NCBI RefSeq assembly: GCF_000264995.1
Contig: NW_006767441.1
Location: forward strand, 1,664,816-1,693,058
From: Punctularia strigosozonata HHB-11173 SS5
Lineage: Eukaryota > Basidiomycota > Agaricomycetes > Corticiales > Punctulariaceae
DNA length: 28,243 nucleotides
Direction of reading: 5' to 3'
Both the position numbers and the translations under genes were made by a program. Every line of letters starts with the position of its first letter. Position 1 is the stretch's first letter. This document shows, piece after piece, positions 10,410 through 20,688 of this stretch. Under the pieces are notes generated by a model that was given only the letters and a program-made list of their open reading frames with translations, was not told where the DNA came from and did no database searches.

Positions 10410-10799
10410 TGTCCCGACTCCCCCGAAGGTGGGTATTGGCTGTTGCACTGGGAGTTGTCACAGTGACGGGGCTGTAACCCTGCCAAAGCATGATGAAAGC
10501 ATGATGAAGCGTGATTCCACCACTGCAGGCGCTTAAATTGCAATGGATGCAGCAGTGTGACATTTGAAACAGTGGGAAAACTGACATAAGTGTTGAGTAT
10601 CAGTGCTGGAATCTGATTGATCACATTGCCAACCTGCCGTGCCTGGATTCATGGTGATCGTGCAAGACTTGAGTCAGTTACATAAGTGTATTGGAGCCAC
10701 ATTTGGGCTTATGTAAGTAAATGACACTTTCTGAACTTGGGCAAGGCCGAGCGCCCATGGAAGTCCACGTGCATTGTGTCATCGTTCCCACTTGGCATA
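10410..10799 (-). repeat. Truncated second LTR of the copia remnant
   Basis: About 390 bases match 7951-8368 in the same orientation, starting at the same TGTCCCGACT terminus. Homology stops after TTGGCATA at about 10799, where unrelated sequence begins, so the outer half is gone. Confidence 0.8.
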
Positions 10800-11116
10800 C
10801 AGTGTACTGTACCGGTCTGTGCAAAAGAAACTGCATGTGATGGGGGTGTTCCGAGCTGCGGAAACATGTAATATGTTACGTGTTATGGTTGGAAACTTGT
10901 GGCCCAACAGTGGCCCCCCATATGCAAGATTGTTGGACTTCACTACTGCACCTATACAACGATGTTTTACCTTGTGCTATGCATGTGTTGTTGTAACCCG
11001 GATGTCTTCGTCTTGAGCATGTGTTGTAAGATCTTCCATCCGCCATGATTGCTTGTGATGCCGGGACTGTACGCATGCCATAACATCGTGTCGCGACATT
11101 GCGTAGCCTCTGGCAT

Positions 11117-12090
11117 GGTGCTACCATGGTTGGCAGCCTCGCGGGATCTGAGCCTGGTAGTTCCAGGATGCGTGGCTCATCCTGCCGCGGTGGTACCAGA
11201 TGGCCCAGGGGTGGAGTGGTAACACCATGAACTTACGCGCCGCGCCGGACATGCGGTGGTGGTTCCAGTCCCTGCCATGGTGCTACCGTGTAGGCCGGAC
11301 GGCAAAGCACGGTAGCACCATGCATGCAGGTTAGCTGCCCGACATGCGGTGGTGGTTCCAGTTCATGCCATGGTGCTACCGTGTAGGCCGGACGGCAAAG
11401 CACGGTAGCACCATGGATGCAGGCTAGCCGCCCGACGCTTGGTGGTGGTTCCGGTCACGCCACGGTGGTACCATGTCGGTTGCATGATAGGACCGGTACT
11501 ACCACGGGGATTATCGGTGAGCACGGCGCCGCTGGAGCTACCACCCATGTTCGGGCTAGCTCCGTTTGGTAGTACCCGCTCTCGTCGTGGCGCAGACCGT
11601 GGTAGAACCAGCCCTTCCCGCAAACAATGGCCTGGTAACCCCTGCATGGCGTTTGGAAGCACCACCAAACCCGGCACTGCACGAGATGGTAGCTCCACCG
11701 GTATGCGCAGATGAAGTACATGGGAGATCCAGTATGTCACTGGTACTCCGGCATCCTCGTAGTGATTCCTACTCGGGAGGTACGTATGTAGGAATGTTTT
11801 GCCCCGGGTCCGTAGTCTGACCGGAATGGACTGATACGACGCACATCTGGGATAATTCTGCATGTATGGAACGAGGTGTCCGGCCACGCAGATAATTCTG
11901 CAGGTGGCATTGCGGTGAACACAGTGCCCCCGTAAGATCTGAAGAGACCCTAACGCCCGCTGCATGTTAATCCGAGCATGTCGCTGTCACTTGGACCGTA
12001 TCGTCGGTATGAAAGCCAGACATACGTACGCAGAGCCCCCTGCCACCTCCGGAGGTACCACGACGACCCGAGTAAACCACTGGAGGTACC
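11117..12090. repeat. Cluster of GGTNNNACC motifs
   Basis: At least ten exact GGTNNNACC nonamers occur in under 1 kb, for example at 11117, 11189, 11279, 11372, 11404, 11464, 11495 and 11568. There are also many one-mismatch relatives (GGAGCTACC, GGTAGCTCC, GGAGGTACC at 12051 and 12082). The motif is symmetrical, so it occurs in both orientations. It may be a decayed satellite derived from the hairpin unit. Confidence 0.6.
11244..11430. repeat. Two 93-bp tandem units, each with a perfect hairpin
   Basis: Two near-identical units start at about 11244 and 11337, followed by a partial third to about 11455. Each unit contains an inverted repeat: 11276-11290 pairs with 11308-11322 (15 bp, perfect), and 11368-11383 pairs with 11401-11416 (16 bp, perfect). 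Both enclose the same 17-base loop. The stem is built from GGTGCTACC and its complement GGTAGCACC. Confidence 0.85.
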
Positions 12091-12830
12091 ACGGAGGCCG
12101 ACATTTCCCTCAAGATATCGCGATATGACTTGTGCATCCTCTACTGCACCCCGTCAGTTCTTTCCAAGTCCGATCGAAAGCTGAGAGACGCCGCATACCT
12201 GTAAACGCTTCCGGCGCCGCAAGGACTGGTTGTAAGGTGCATGGAGCTGGATTTTGCGCGCTTCAAGTGCGCTTACGTTGCATGAAAGAACACAGACGAG
12301 TGGAGATGCCACGTTAAAATCAGTGAGAGCGTAGACGACCATCGCGTGGCCAGGAAGCAAAAAGCACCGTGAGGGCAGTGGGAGTCCCATTTGGCACCCA
12401 CAGCGCTTGGGAACTACCGATGCACGACCGTAGCACACCATGATTTCGACCTAGTTAGGTACAATTATTGTGTGGATACATTACACCTAATAAGGTACCT
12501 TTCATAGGGTGACCGAGGTGATCTGGAAGATATTTCAGATCTAGAATCAACATATATGCATCTACCTGCTGAATTCTTCTTGTGGTATGAAAGTTCGTCA
12601 TTTATGCATAATCCCTGTTTGCATCAAGGAGTGAGGGTGCGTCAAGGAGTGCCATTACTGTACCGATCTGTACAAAAGAAACTGTAATGCCTAACAGCCG
12701 AGCTGCTGGTTTCAGCACGTGATCAACAGTAACGCATAACAGGGTCCCAGTTTCCACCAGCACCACTGTCAAGCCAAAGTAATCTATCATTCATAGTTCT
12801 GCGAGACATGATATGGATACTATACGTTTA

Positions 12831-13335
12831 TCACGATCCTCTCTGCACGCAAAATCTGCATGCGAGCATACCACTACCAGTATCCGGTGCAGTTGAAGTA
12901 CCACGATTGACATCGCCGTCGTTTTCGTCGGGGGCGGACGCGGGGATAGCTTGGTTATCCGCGGGTGTATGCAGCAGGTCATGCGCACCAGCCTCCCACT
13001 TGAAGTTCATGGCATCGAGAAAGCACACCACCAACAGCAGGTATATGTTTTCCTTGCTAATGTTGGCAGCTTGTTGAAGATAGTAACTGCACATCGGGCA
13101 CTGATGGTCCAGGGCGACGTGGAAAGGTGGTCTGCCTGTCATCCGGCCAGATTGTCATGAAGTCAGAGTTTCAGAGTATTCAGGCACTGTACTGACCAGC
13201 CTTTTCCTTGAGCCCGGCCAGAATATTAGCCCTCTTATCAGGGCATTGCACGAACTCCAGCCATCCGGTACGCAGAGGCCCGAAGAAATCGAGGATGGGC
13301 TCGATCCGGGGATCCCTCGTAATCTCGTTAGACAT
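12831..13335 (-). CDS. Small two-exon protein with CxxC pairs
   Basis: I do not recognise the family. Exon 13335-13197 and exon 13135-12831 join across a 61-bp GT..AG intron to 444 bases, 147 residues plus stop. It starts MSNEITRDPRIEPILDFF. After FVQCPDKR comes HQCPMCSYYLQQA, then a hydrophobic stretch (IYLLLVVCFLDAMNF), then an acidic tail that contains LACRFC. The two CxxC pairs could bind zinc, but the spacing matches no finger I know. The hydrophobic stretch is short and ends in polar residues, so a membrane anchor is doubtful. The gene lies 271 bases downstream of the end of the large minus-strand gene and is probably separate. Confidence 0.55.
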
Positions 13336-13605
13336 CTACAGTACAATTGTCAGGCGCGGAATAGTACGAAGAGCATAATCTAGACAGGCCTTGCCTCAGT
13401 GAAGTTGAATTGCAGAGGTGAAGACGCCCTCGCGTGCGTGTGCCAGCAAGGTTACCAACAATTGATGTGCCACGTGATGGGAATTGCTTACTCATATTAT
13501 TGGCACTGACACTGTGTTCAGAGACACCGGCGCAAAGACACAGCATGCGTAACATAATATCAAAAGAGGTTATGCTAAATCATATACGACTACCACGAAC
13601 AACAT

Positions 13606-16600
13606 CTACGCGTCCCGCTTCCGTTTGTTGACCGGGCGCGGCTTTGGCTTTGAGCTCGCTACCACCGGCATGGAAGTCTCTTCTGAAACACTGGGCAACG
13701 GCTGAGCAAGTGCATTCGAACCTCCGGTGCCTGCCCTACGTGGCATAGGTGCGCCCTGCGATGGCCGAACACCGTCGTGCTGGCCGGCGACACGACTGCG
13801 AGGCCCCGGTTGGGACATCTCACCCAGCATTAACATGCTTGGCATTGGCATCCCTCTGTATTGAGGTGCCTGTGGGCCTTGACGGACACGTTCGACAGCA
13901 TGCTCGGGTCGATTGGATTGCCGCTGCACGGGGCGGTCCCCGTGGTCCGCCCTGATTCTACGATCTTCACGGTGTGCGTCTACGCGTCCGGGTAGGTTCG
14001 CGTGGTGGCGGCTGGCCTGAGCTCGACCTCCCTGCGACTGACCGCGGCTTGCGCCAGGGAAACCCGGTAGTGCGCTACCACCGCGCTGCTCGGCTAGATG
14101 CAGGTGAGTGTCTCTCCTACTCAACGCGCAAGGGGACCTACAGATCACTTGCGGTACACCATCTTGAGCACGCTGAACGGCGGGGCCGTGTATTTCAAGC
14201 TGATGTATCCGCGAGTTGACGACCGGGGGAAGCCTACCTACGGGTGCAACTGACTGAGAGCGAGAACGATTCGCAAACTCCACTGGAGCAACCAATTGAG
14301 ATCTGTTCTGTCCGGCCATTTGACGCACGGTAGGGAATTCGATGGTGTTGTTGAACGCAACGGGTGCTACCGACTGTGTGCGCCGCGAGTCAGGGTAGTA
14401 GACAGGCCTTGCCTCACTGCGATGTGGGATCGTTGCTTGCCCGGCCTAAAAATCTGATCAGTACGATACGTTCACGACTTCAGAATCCGACCTCACCCAA
14501 TTCCCAGCGGCGATCAGTCCTGGAGTAGTACCCCTACTCTTTGGCCGCGATCCTTCGGCTCCCGATGTGTTGCCCGCTTCGTGCTTCCGTCGTTTCGGCT
14601 GACAATGATTGAGAAACAGGTCAATAGATTCACAAACACCGGAGGTACAGACCTGACGTCCTGCATCGATGTCCTCCAGCCCACCGAGTGCACCTCCTCC
14701 CCCTCTCGAAAGGTGGTTAACGGGCTGACGGTCCGTTAGATTGCGCAGGTTGAGCCCGTTCGTAACCTCATACCTGATGATATCCGCTTCCAGTCTGAGC
14801 AATGATGTGATGACCACGACTGTCGGTGGAGGCAGCGCCGGTAGGAGCAGGAGCAGTCATGGGCTCATCACCACGCAGAACCGACCGGCCACGAGGTTTC
14901 TGAGTGGTCTTCGCGCGCTTTTGCATCTCCATCATGCGAGCCCTGCTAGCGAGCAAGGCTGCATCCTCGCCGTGGTCTTGGACAGCGTTCGGGACTTCGT
15001 TAGCGCGGTTCTGTGCTGGCGACACGTCCTGGTATCCGAAGTCCCCAGTTCCATCGCTTCCACGACTCTGGTCCATCTTCGTACAAGCATCAGCAAGGAA
15101 GATGAGCGAAAGGAAGAATGTACTCAACGGCCTCGTCGTCCGGTACCCTAGCAGCTTCGCCGTCCTCTGATTGGCCATCTACCGCATCCTCTGGCCAACC
15201 TTCCGGTCCATCGTCTGGTCGTCTATTTGAGCCGTCCGCCGATGGGCCAGCTTGGACATCAGAACCGGGGTGATGCTCGTTGTTGTTGCCGTCTTTGTCG
15301 TAGTCGTCCACCCCGTATTCGTCATTGCTAACTTTGCCGAATTCTTCCTGGCCAATCAACGGTTCCTTAGAGTACGCCGCCGTGAACTCGTCGTGGTCGT
15401 TAGCGAAGGAATCGCCGAAGTATCCGTCGTCGACCCTGTTCTCGCTGAAGGCAAGATCATCGTTGCCTTGCCCTGCTTCTTGGCCGGCTTCGTATCCTCC
15501 GTCTTCTGCCTTGTGACTGTCGACGTGATCATCATTGTTGTCAATCGTGTAGAGGTCGAGGCCGCCGGTCTCGATGTCGTTGACACCCCCGCCCATTTCT
15601 TTCACAACTTGTCGATACCAGACCTTGGTCTGGTTCAGGCAATACGTGACGGCCTGCTTGCGCTCGTTGTGAAGAACGGTGGCTTCCTTATCTGTGAGAG
15701 GCCAGCACAGGATCAGAGGCAGGTTGCCCTTGTCACTCCAGCGCATATCGATTTCCTCTGACGATCGATGTCAACATCTCTCACTTGTCTATCAACACAC
15801 CATCGATACCGACCTTTCGACCACGGCTCGACACGGAATTTGCAGCCCAGTACGTTCTCTGCCATAAAGGGCTCCACAATCATCTTGACGGTATCTTCAA
15901 CGTCGTCGTTGCGAAATTCGAAGCCAAACGTGCCCTGCTTCGTCTTCTTCAAAAGAAACAGCGGGTGCATGTTGACGAGACGTAGGTTCTTCAACGCCAA
16001 GAACTCCAAGATTCGGTTCCAAGGAAACCGATCCAGAATGACACCGAGTTCGGCTAAGGACGGAGGTCAGACTCGCCACATTCCATATATCCATACGTAC
16101 CGCATTTCTGCTTGATAATAGTGACGAAGATGCGCTGGTGCCAGTCTCTCTCAATCTCACCCTGCTTCTGAGATGGTATCTCGTAGCCGTTGATTGTAGG
16201 GCGCGGAAGCTCGGGGACGGGCAGGCCAGCATTTCGAAGCTCGATAACCCTGAGATCGTGTCAGAAAGTACATCAGCATGATGGAAGACGTCATACCGGA
16301 TGACGGCCTGGTAATTGGCCATTGTACCGAAGTGATCCTTTACATACAACCTTTTGATTTCCTCCCATTCGGGCGACCCACCGAACATAGTGAATCCGCA
16401 AGGACCATGCGCATCGATAACGTAGCCAAAGACGTGCACACCTAGAGTATGATACAAGTGCCGTGCCTGCGCAGTGTAGTATGATAAGTTTAATCTCAAT
16501 TCTTCGGCCGCCGAGCGATTCGGACATACCAGACTGTTCACCTCGGCCACGCCGCGATTGAACTCGGTTGATAGTTTACCGGTCTTGGCAAGATGTTCGA

Positions 16601-18844
16601 TATAAGCCTCTTCTTGGTCGATACGCCATTCCATGAACTTTTTCTTTGCTTCTTCTCTCTTCTCTTTATCTGTAATTTTGCTAATTGACTCGCGATATGC
16701 GGCCTTGAGCCGCTGCATGTATGTCTCTCTTGTCTCTATAGCCACAGTCAGCGCGCGATAATTGGTGGCATACCCGTAAATCAGCAAACTCACCAGTGCC
16801 ATCGGTCTTCATGGGATGCTCCAGGGCGTACCATGACGAGAATACATCCCATATGTTTCTGGCGCGATGCTTCGCTGGTCCATCATCCTGGAGGAGTCGC
16901 GCGATTGTTGCCGGCGACTTCTGAGTCAGTTTCGCCATCTTGGAGATGAACACGTCCATCTCCCCCTTGAACTTGGCAACCATCTCCTCGTGCTCCTTTG
17001 ATATCCGACCAGGCTGTGAGGAACGCTTTGGATTTTCGCCGCCAATCGTGCCGTCGTCGCCCGCAAGCTTAGCGTCCTTGCGACCTTTCCGACCGCGCTT
17101 CTTCGATGGCTCTTTCTCTTCGCCGATCTTAGCACTCTTGCTTGTCGTCCTTGCTCTGGATTTACCACGCCTAGTGCTGTTCGCAACACCCTTGCCATCC
17201 TTGCGAGTGCGGTTCTTGAGCACCTCTTCGACCTCGGAAGCCCCTCCAACTACCTCTGCCTCCTCATCGGATTTCTCGCTCTCGGAGGGCTGTTGGTAAT
17301 CTGAGCCGCTGCCTTCACTTTCTTCTATCTCGACGTGCACGCCTTGGCTGTCGGCAACTCCAGGGGACATATATAGCTTCGCAAACAGCTCGGGGTCATG
17401 GTCCTCCTCCTCCTCCTCCTCCTCCTCCTCTTCCTCCTCCTCCTCCTCCTCCTCCTCCTCCTCCTCCTCTGCTTCTGACACGAGCTCCGGCATGTCATCC
17501 ACCGGCTCCTCGGGCACCTCCAGATCCTCTTCATCTGGCATCTCCAGAGTTCGTCTCGGCAGTCGGGCATGGGAAGGAGAGCTGGGCGGGTGAGATGGCG
17601 ACGATGGAGGAGAGGTCCGTGGAGCACGAGACAGAGACTCCGGTGAGCTTCTGGGAGTATCGGGGATACAGCTTCCGCTTCTAGCGACGCGGAATGGATT
17701 CCCAGGGGAATCACGAGGATGTGACGCACGCTGGGGGATACTTGGTGTCGTGTTTGAAGCTCCACTGCCGGCCGGGCTCACGGTTTGTGACGCAGGGGGG
17801 GGGCGCCCCATTGCAACATCTATCTTCGCGAAGGCGGCTGCCACCCTCTCGTCGTACTTGGTACCTGTGCCTGGTGCCTGGGATGCGGGCGAGAGGTTTC
17901 CAATGTGAGGAGCTGCACATTCGACCTATGCTACGGCTGACGACCCTCGAACAGAACGGCCCGCAAGCACCACCAGAGCAAGAAGGCAACGGCGGTCTTG
18001 ACCCGGTCCTCAGGCTGCAAAAGTGTCACTCGCACCACAGGTCCGTTTCGTGGCACATCGACCTACACTACAGCTGACGATCGTCCAACAGAACGGCGCG
18101 CAAGCACCACCAGAGCGAGAAGGCGACGGCGGTCTTGGTCCCGCGAAACGGACCTGTGGTGCGGGAGACACTTTTGCAGCCTGAGTAGCCAGGTCAAGAC
18201 CGCCGTCGCCTTCGCACTCCGGTGGTGCTTGCACGCCGTTCTGTTGGATGATCGTCAGCCGTGGCGTAGGTTGAATGTGCCGCAAAACGGACCTGTGGTG
18301 CAGGAGACACTTTTGCAGCCTGAGGAGCCGGGTCAAGACCACCGTCGCCTTTGCGCTTTGATGCCACTTGCATGTCGTTCTGTTGAAGGGTCGTCAGTGG
18401 GAGCTCCGTACCAAACTCACACGCCGGAAGACAAACCTTAGGAGCAGATGTCTCTTCTGGAGGATTGGAGGCCCCTTGCTTTTCACCCCCCTTCTTACCG
18501 GGAGGAACTTTCCGTGAAGTTTGCGCTTTCTTCTGCCCTGAGTTCTGTGAGAAAAAGGCTCTTAGCTCGGCTCGAATAGCACGTAGAAAGAAGCCACACC
18601 TTCTTGCTGGATTCTTTGACGGATGCGACCTTCGCAGCGGCCCGCCTCGCGGAGGCCCTCGTTGTGATGGGTCCAGCGTCCGCAGGTCCACCTGTTGTCA
18701 CTGCTTGCTCCGGGATCACAACTGTGTTGTCGTTCTGCAGGATTGCGTCACCACTGCAGACGATTTAACAGTCGCATCCTCACTCACAGCTTTTCTCAGT
18801 CGCGATGGCCGGCCACTCTGGGTTGTTGGGCCCAACGCGTTCAT
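13606..18844 (-). CDS. Large unrecognised nuclear-type protein, about 16 exons
   Basis: Minus-strand exons 18844-18788, 18734-18600, 18544-18437, 18379-18293, 18240-18154, 17925-16794, 16735-16530, 16466-16297, 16249-16101, 16053-15785, 15728-15147, 15076-14774, 14724-14653, 14598-14497, 14445-14242 and 14199-13606 join in frame to 4257 bases (about 1418 residues). Nearly every intron is 41-70 bp, GT..AG. The N-terminal third is disordered and rich in S, P, K and R, with a run of about 25 Glu. Basic clusters such as KKRGRKGRK suggest a nuclear protein. A helical, faintly HMG-like segment (NIWDVFSSWYALEHP) sits near residue 515. A folded core follows (HVFGYVIDAHG, FGGSPEWEE, LPLILCWPLTDKEA). 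The tail is acidic, then basic, ending KPRPVNKRKRDA. Exons 4-5 are tandem repeats. The 228-bp intron after exon 5 contains inverted copies of them, so that junction is doubtful and the part upstream of 17925 could be a separate gene. Confidence 0.6.
17402..17470. repeat. CCT/AGG microsatellite encoding a poly-Glu run
   Basis: An almost pure trinucleotide run with two interruptions reads as about 23 consecutive glutamates in the minus-strand gene (16794-17925 exon). It is in frame with that gene, and the acidic stretch extends on both sides (SEAEEEE, DHDPELF). Confidence 0.9.
17915..18400. repeat. Four exon-plus-intron units, two direct and two inverted
   Basis: A unit of about 139 bp occurs four times. 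Two copies read on the minus strand (exons 18379-18293 and 18240-18154, 87 bp each, separated by a 52-bp intron). Two read on the plus strand (exon-like 17955-18040, 51-bp intron-like 18041-18091, then 18092-18137, cut short). The two pairs meet tail to tail at about 18138. The exon encodes 29 residues (GDGGLD..AAKVSPAPQ). The introns run from GTCCGT to CCAACAG with a GGCTGACGA branch region. The plus-oriented copy 17955-18040 has lost one base, so it would not keep the frame. Confidence 0.8.
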
Positions 18845-19610
18845 TTCTTTTGTGGCACGCGACTACCAAAGTGACATTTTAGTACACGAATCGACCTGTT
18901 GGTAAATGCGCCCTTACTCCTGGTGGTTTCATGCTTCCGTTTGAATAGGGCCGCTGGTGCTTGGTTCGACGAGCTTGACGTGATGCGTAGGAAGGTCCAC
19001 GGGCAGTGGAAACACCAGGGATCCGGCGCTATTGGTAGATCGAGTGTTTTCTTGCCGGAATCGCAGCCGAAGATCACGCTTATCGGACCGAAAATACAAT
19101 GATACAGAAGATAGGTGTGAAGGCGTCCGCGACGTGGAAGATGGAATCTGTGGACTGCTCCAGATGATGCCGTCGTCTGACTCATTGGCGCTATTCCGAC
19201 GTGCAGTGATTGATGCGAAGTTTCAGGTCGTAATGTGCCCCTGCGACCGCATGCTCCGGTACAAGTTGAGCAGAGAAGTCCGCGACTACGTGACGCTGGG
19301 ACGTCGGCCATGTTCCTTTACATTCCGTGCTGGAAGTCAAGGTACCGCGGCCATTGGGCTGATCTCTAACACCCAATAGTCCCTCTTGCACGGGTCCCGT
19401 AGCGCAGACGGGAAGCAGGGCTTCCGATAACGGTAGATCCGGAAGATAGGGAAATGGTGCTTGCGGTGTGGAAGATCGAGGCCGCGGATCGTTCAGATGA
19501 TGTGCTCGTCTGGCTCGTTGGATATTCCGCCATGCAGTGATTGATGCGAAGTTCCAAGTTGTAACGTGCCTCTGCGACCACATGCTCCTGCGGAACCTGC
19601 GAGACACATG
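18841..19610 (+). pseudogene. Coding-like debris with a direct duplication
   Basis: A plus-strand stretch ending at about 19100 reads WFDELDVMRRKVHGQWKHQG and SSVFLPESQPKITLIGP, protein-like but stopped at a TGA. Next, about 165 bases at 19107-19271 recur at about 19440-19590, diverged, with a period of about 335. In one plus frame both copies read FR.AVIDAKFQVV.C.CD.ML, and several differences are synonymous third-position changes, which suggests past coding on this strand. The copies are out of frame with each other. I do not recognise the family. It may be the decayed 5' part of the gene at 19680. Confidence 0.4.
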
Positions 19611-19679
19611 AATGCCGGGGCGCATTGTTGAACTTGAAGATATTCTCCTCATGTGCACGCCTGAGGTCCCTTTGACTCA

Positions 19680-20652
19680 ATGTCACTTCATCCCCCCTCA
19701 GAGGATGCCCAAGAGGATCCATGGAACAGCATCGAAAGCCAACGTGTCGCGATCGTCACTGCGAAGTGCCTACAGGTTAGGTCATGCTTGTTGTAGGAGA
19801 TAGTCTGCTGACGAACGCACCAGATCGGCATGTTAATGTCGTTGTTGCTCAAAGAGGACACTCTCAACAATCTATACGGGGTGAACACTATCCTACTCCA
19901 GCAGCTGTTCTTCTACCACAGGGAGCAAGCCATGTTTAACACGTCCACGGCCATGTACATCGATTGGCTTTTGGAGGTCGGTGGTATGGACATCGGCTTC
20001 GTCGGCCAGAATGTACGTCTTGACTTGTGATATGTGCGATGTAGACACGGCTAACACAACTGTCAGCGTCTGAGTAACCAGTTCAATCGTTGCGTTGAAC
20101 GGTGGCGTGAAGTCCTTGCTTCAGAGCACGTTCCCTCAAATGACGATGAACTCACGGATTGCATCAACGTTATTTTGAGGGCTGAAGGCGGCGTTGCCGC
20201 TGGTGATAATCGATTAGATGCGTCCCCGATTGCCCACCTGTTCTTTCTAGTGTGGAAGAATCGTTTCCGAGAGGTAAGAATCCACACCGTCATATTTCCC
20301 AATTCACTCACTCATGAATCTGCCGGTCTTGAGGCGAAGATGCTTTTGAAGTACCTCTCGAAACACGAGTCCTACAAGGACCGATATGCCGCCCATCGAC
20401 TTAGCCTACAGTTTCATATGCACAACTTCCGTCGTCTTCATTTCAGGATGAAAATGAGTCCGCGGACTTACCTACTTCACGTCTTCTGCCATGCGAACAT
20501 CTTCTCCTCAATGGATATGGCTGAACGATGTGCGAGCTTCCAGGTATGTGACAGAAATACATTGCGGTCAGGACTCATGTGTTATTCAGCGCGCCGAGCG
20601 GGGGTTGCTGTATCTATACCCACGTTGGTTTGTACCAGGGCTCCCTGCGTAA
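19680..20652 (+). CDS. Unrecognised 254-residue helical protein, five exons
   Basis: I do not recognise the family. Exons 19680-19775, 19824-20012, 20067-20273, 20334-20543 and 20590-20652 each have a length divisible by three. All introns are therefore phase 0 (48, 54, 60 and 46 bp, GT..AG), giving 765 bases and 254 residues. Visible segments are IVTAKCLQIGMLMSLLLKED, FFYHREQAMF, HLFFLVWKNRF, KMLLKYLSKHESYKDRY and YLLHVFCHANIF, ending YPRWFVPGLPA. The protein is mostly amphipathic helix with no clear transmembrane or signal segment. The ATG at 19680 is the first in frame after a stop at 19662. The true protein could be longer if exons in the duplicated debris upstream are used. Confidence 0.6.
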
Positions 20653-20688
20653 CCTGTAACTGTGCAATCATTAGCCAAATTCAGACGA

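Larger units (their letters stand above)
7951..10799 (-). mobile_element. Ty1/copia LTR retrotransposon remnant
   Basis: Two direct copies of the same sequence flank a short interior: 7951-8734 and 10410-10799, the second truncated. Between them the minus strand carries the end of a copia RNase H domain (9420-9028). Read on the minus strand, the left copy is the 3' LTR: it starts TGTTGAG right after a purine-rich tract and ends GGGACA. Only about 1.7 kb lies between the LTRs, so gag, protease, integrase and most of the reverse transcriptase are missing. In-frame stops in the surviving RNase H show that it is dead. The right LTR has lost its outer half, so target-site duplications cannot be checked. 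A tRNA-derived insertion and a foldback lie inside it. Confidence 0.85.
10800..12830. other. Non-coding repeat-rich stretch
   Basis: No gene is supported. The longest open frame (minus 11965-11363) is an antisense reading of the hairpin repeats. The stretch contains two hairpin units, many GGTNNNACC motifs and a 29-bp block at 10805-10833 that recurs with two changes at 12656-12684. After about 12100 nothing further was recognised. Confidence 0.5.

Noticed and set aside
11363-11965. Minus-strand 200-codon frame
   Set aside because: It runs through the hairpin tandem units and the GGTNNNACC cluster, has no domain, and repeats the repeat units rather than protein-like blocks.
15252-15761. Plus-strand 169-codon frame rich in valine and leucine
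   Set aside because: It is antisense to a well-supported exon of the large minus-strand gene; the hydrophobic look comes from reading Asp/Glu/Asn codons backwards.
18194-18691. Minus-strand 165-codon frame as a complete gene
   Set aside because: It reads through three predicted introns of the large minus-strand gene; the spliced exons in another frame combination give a longer, consistent product.
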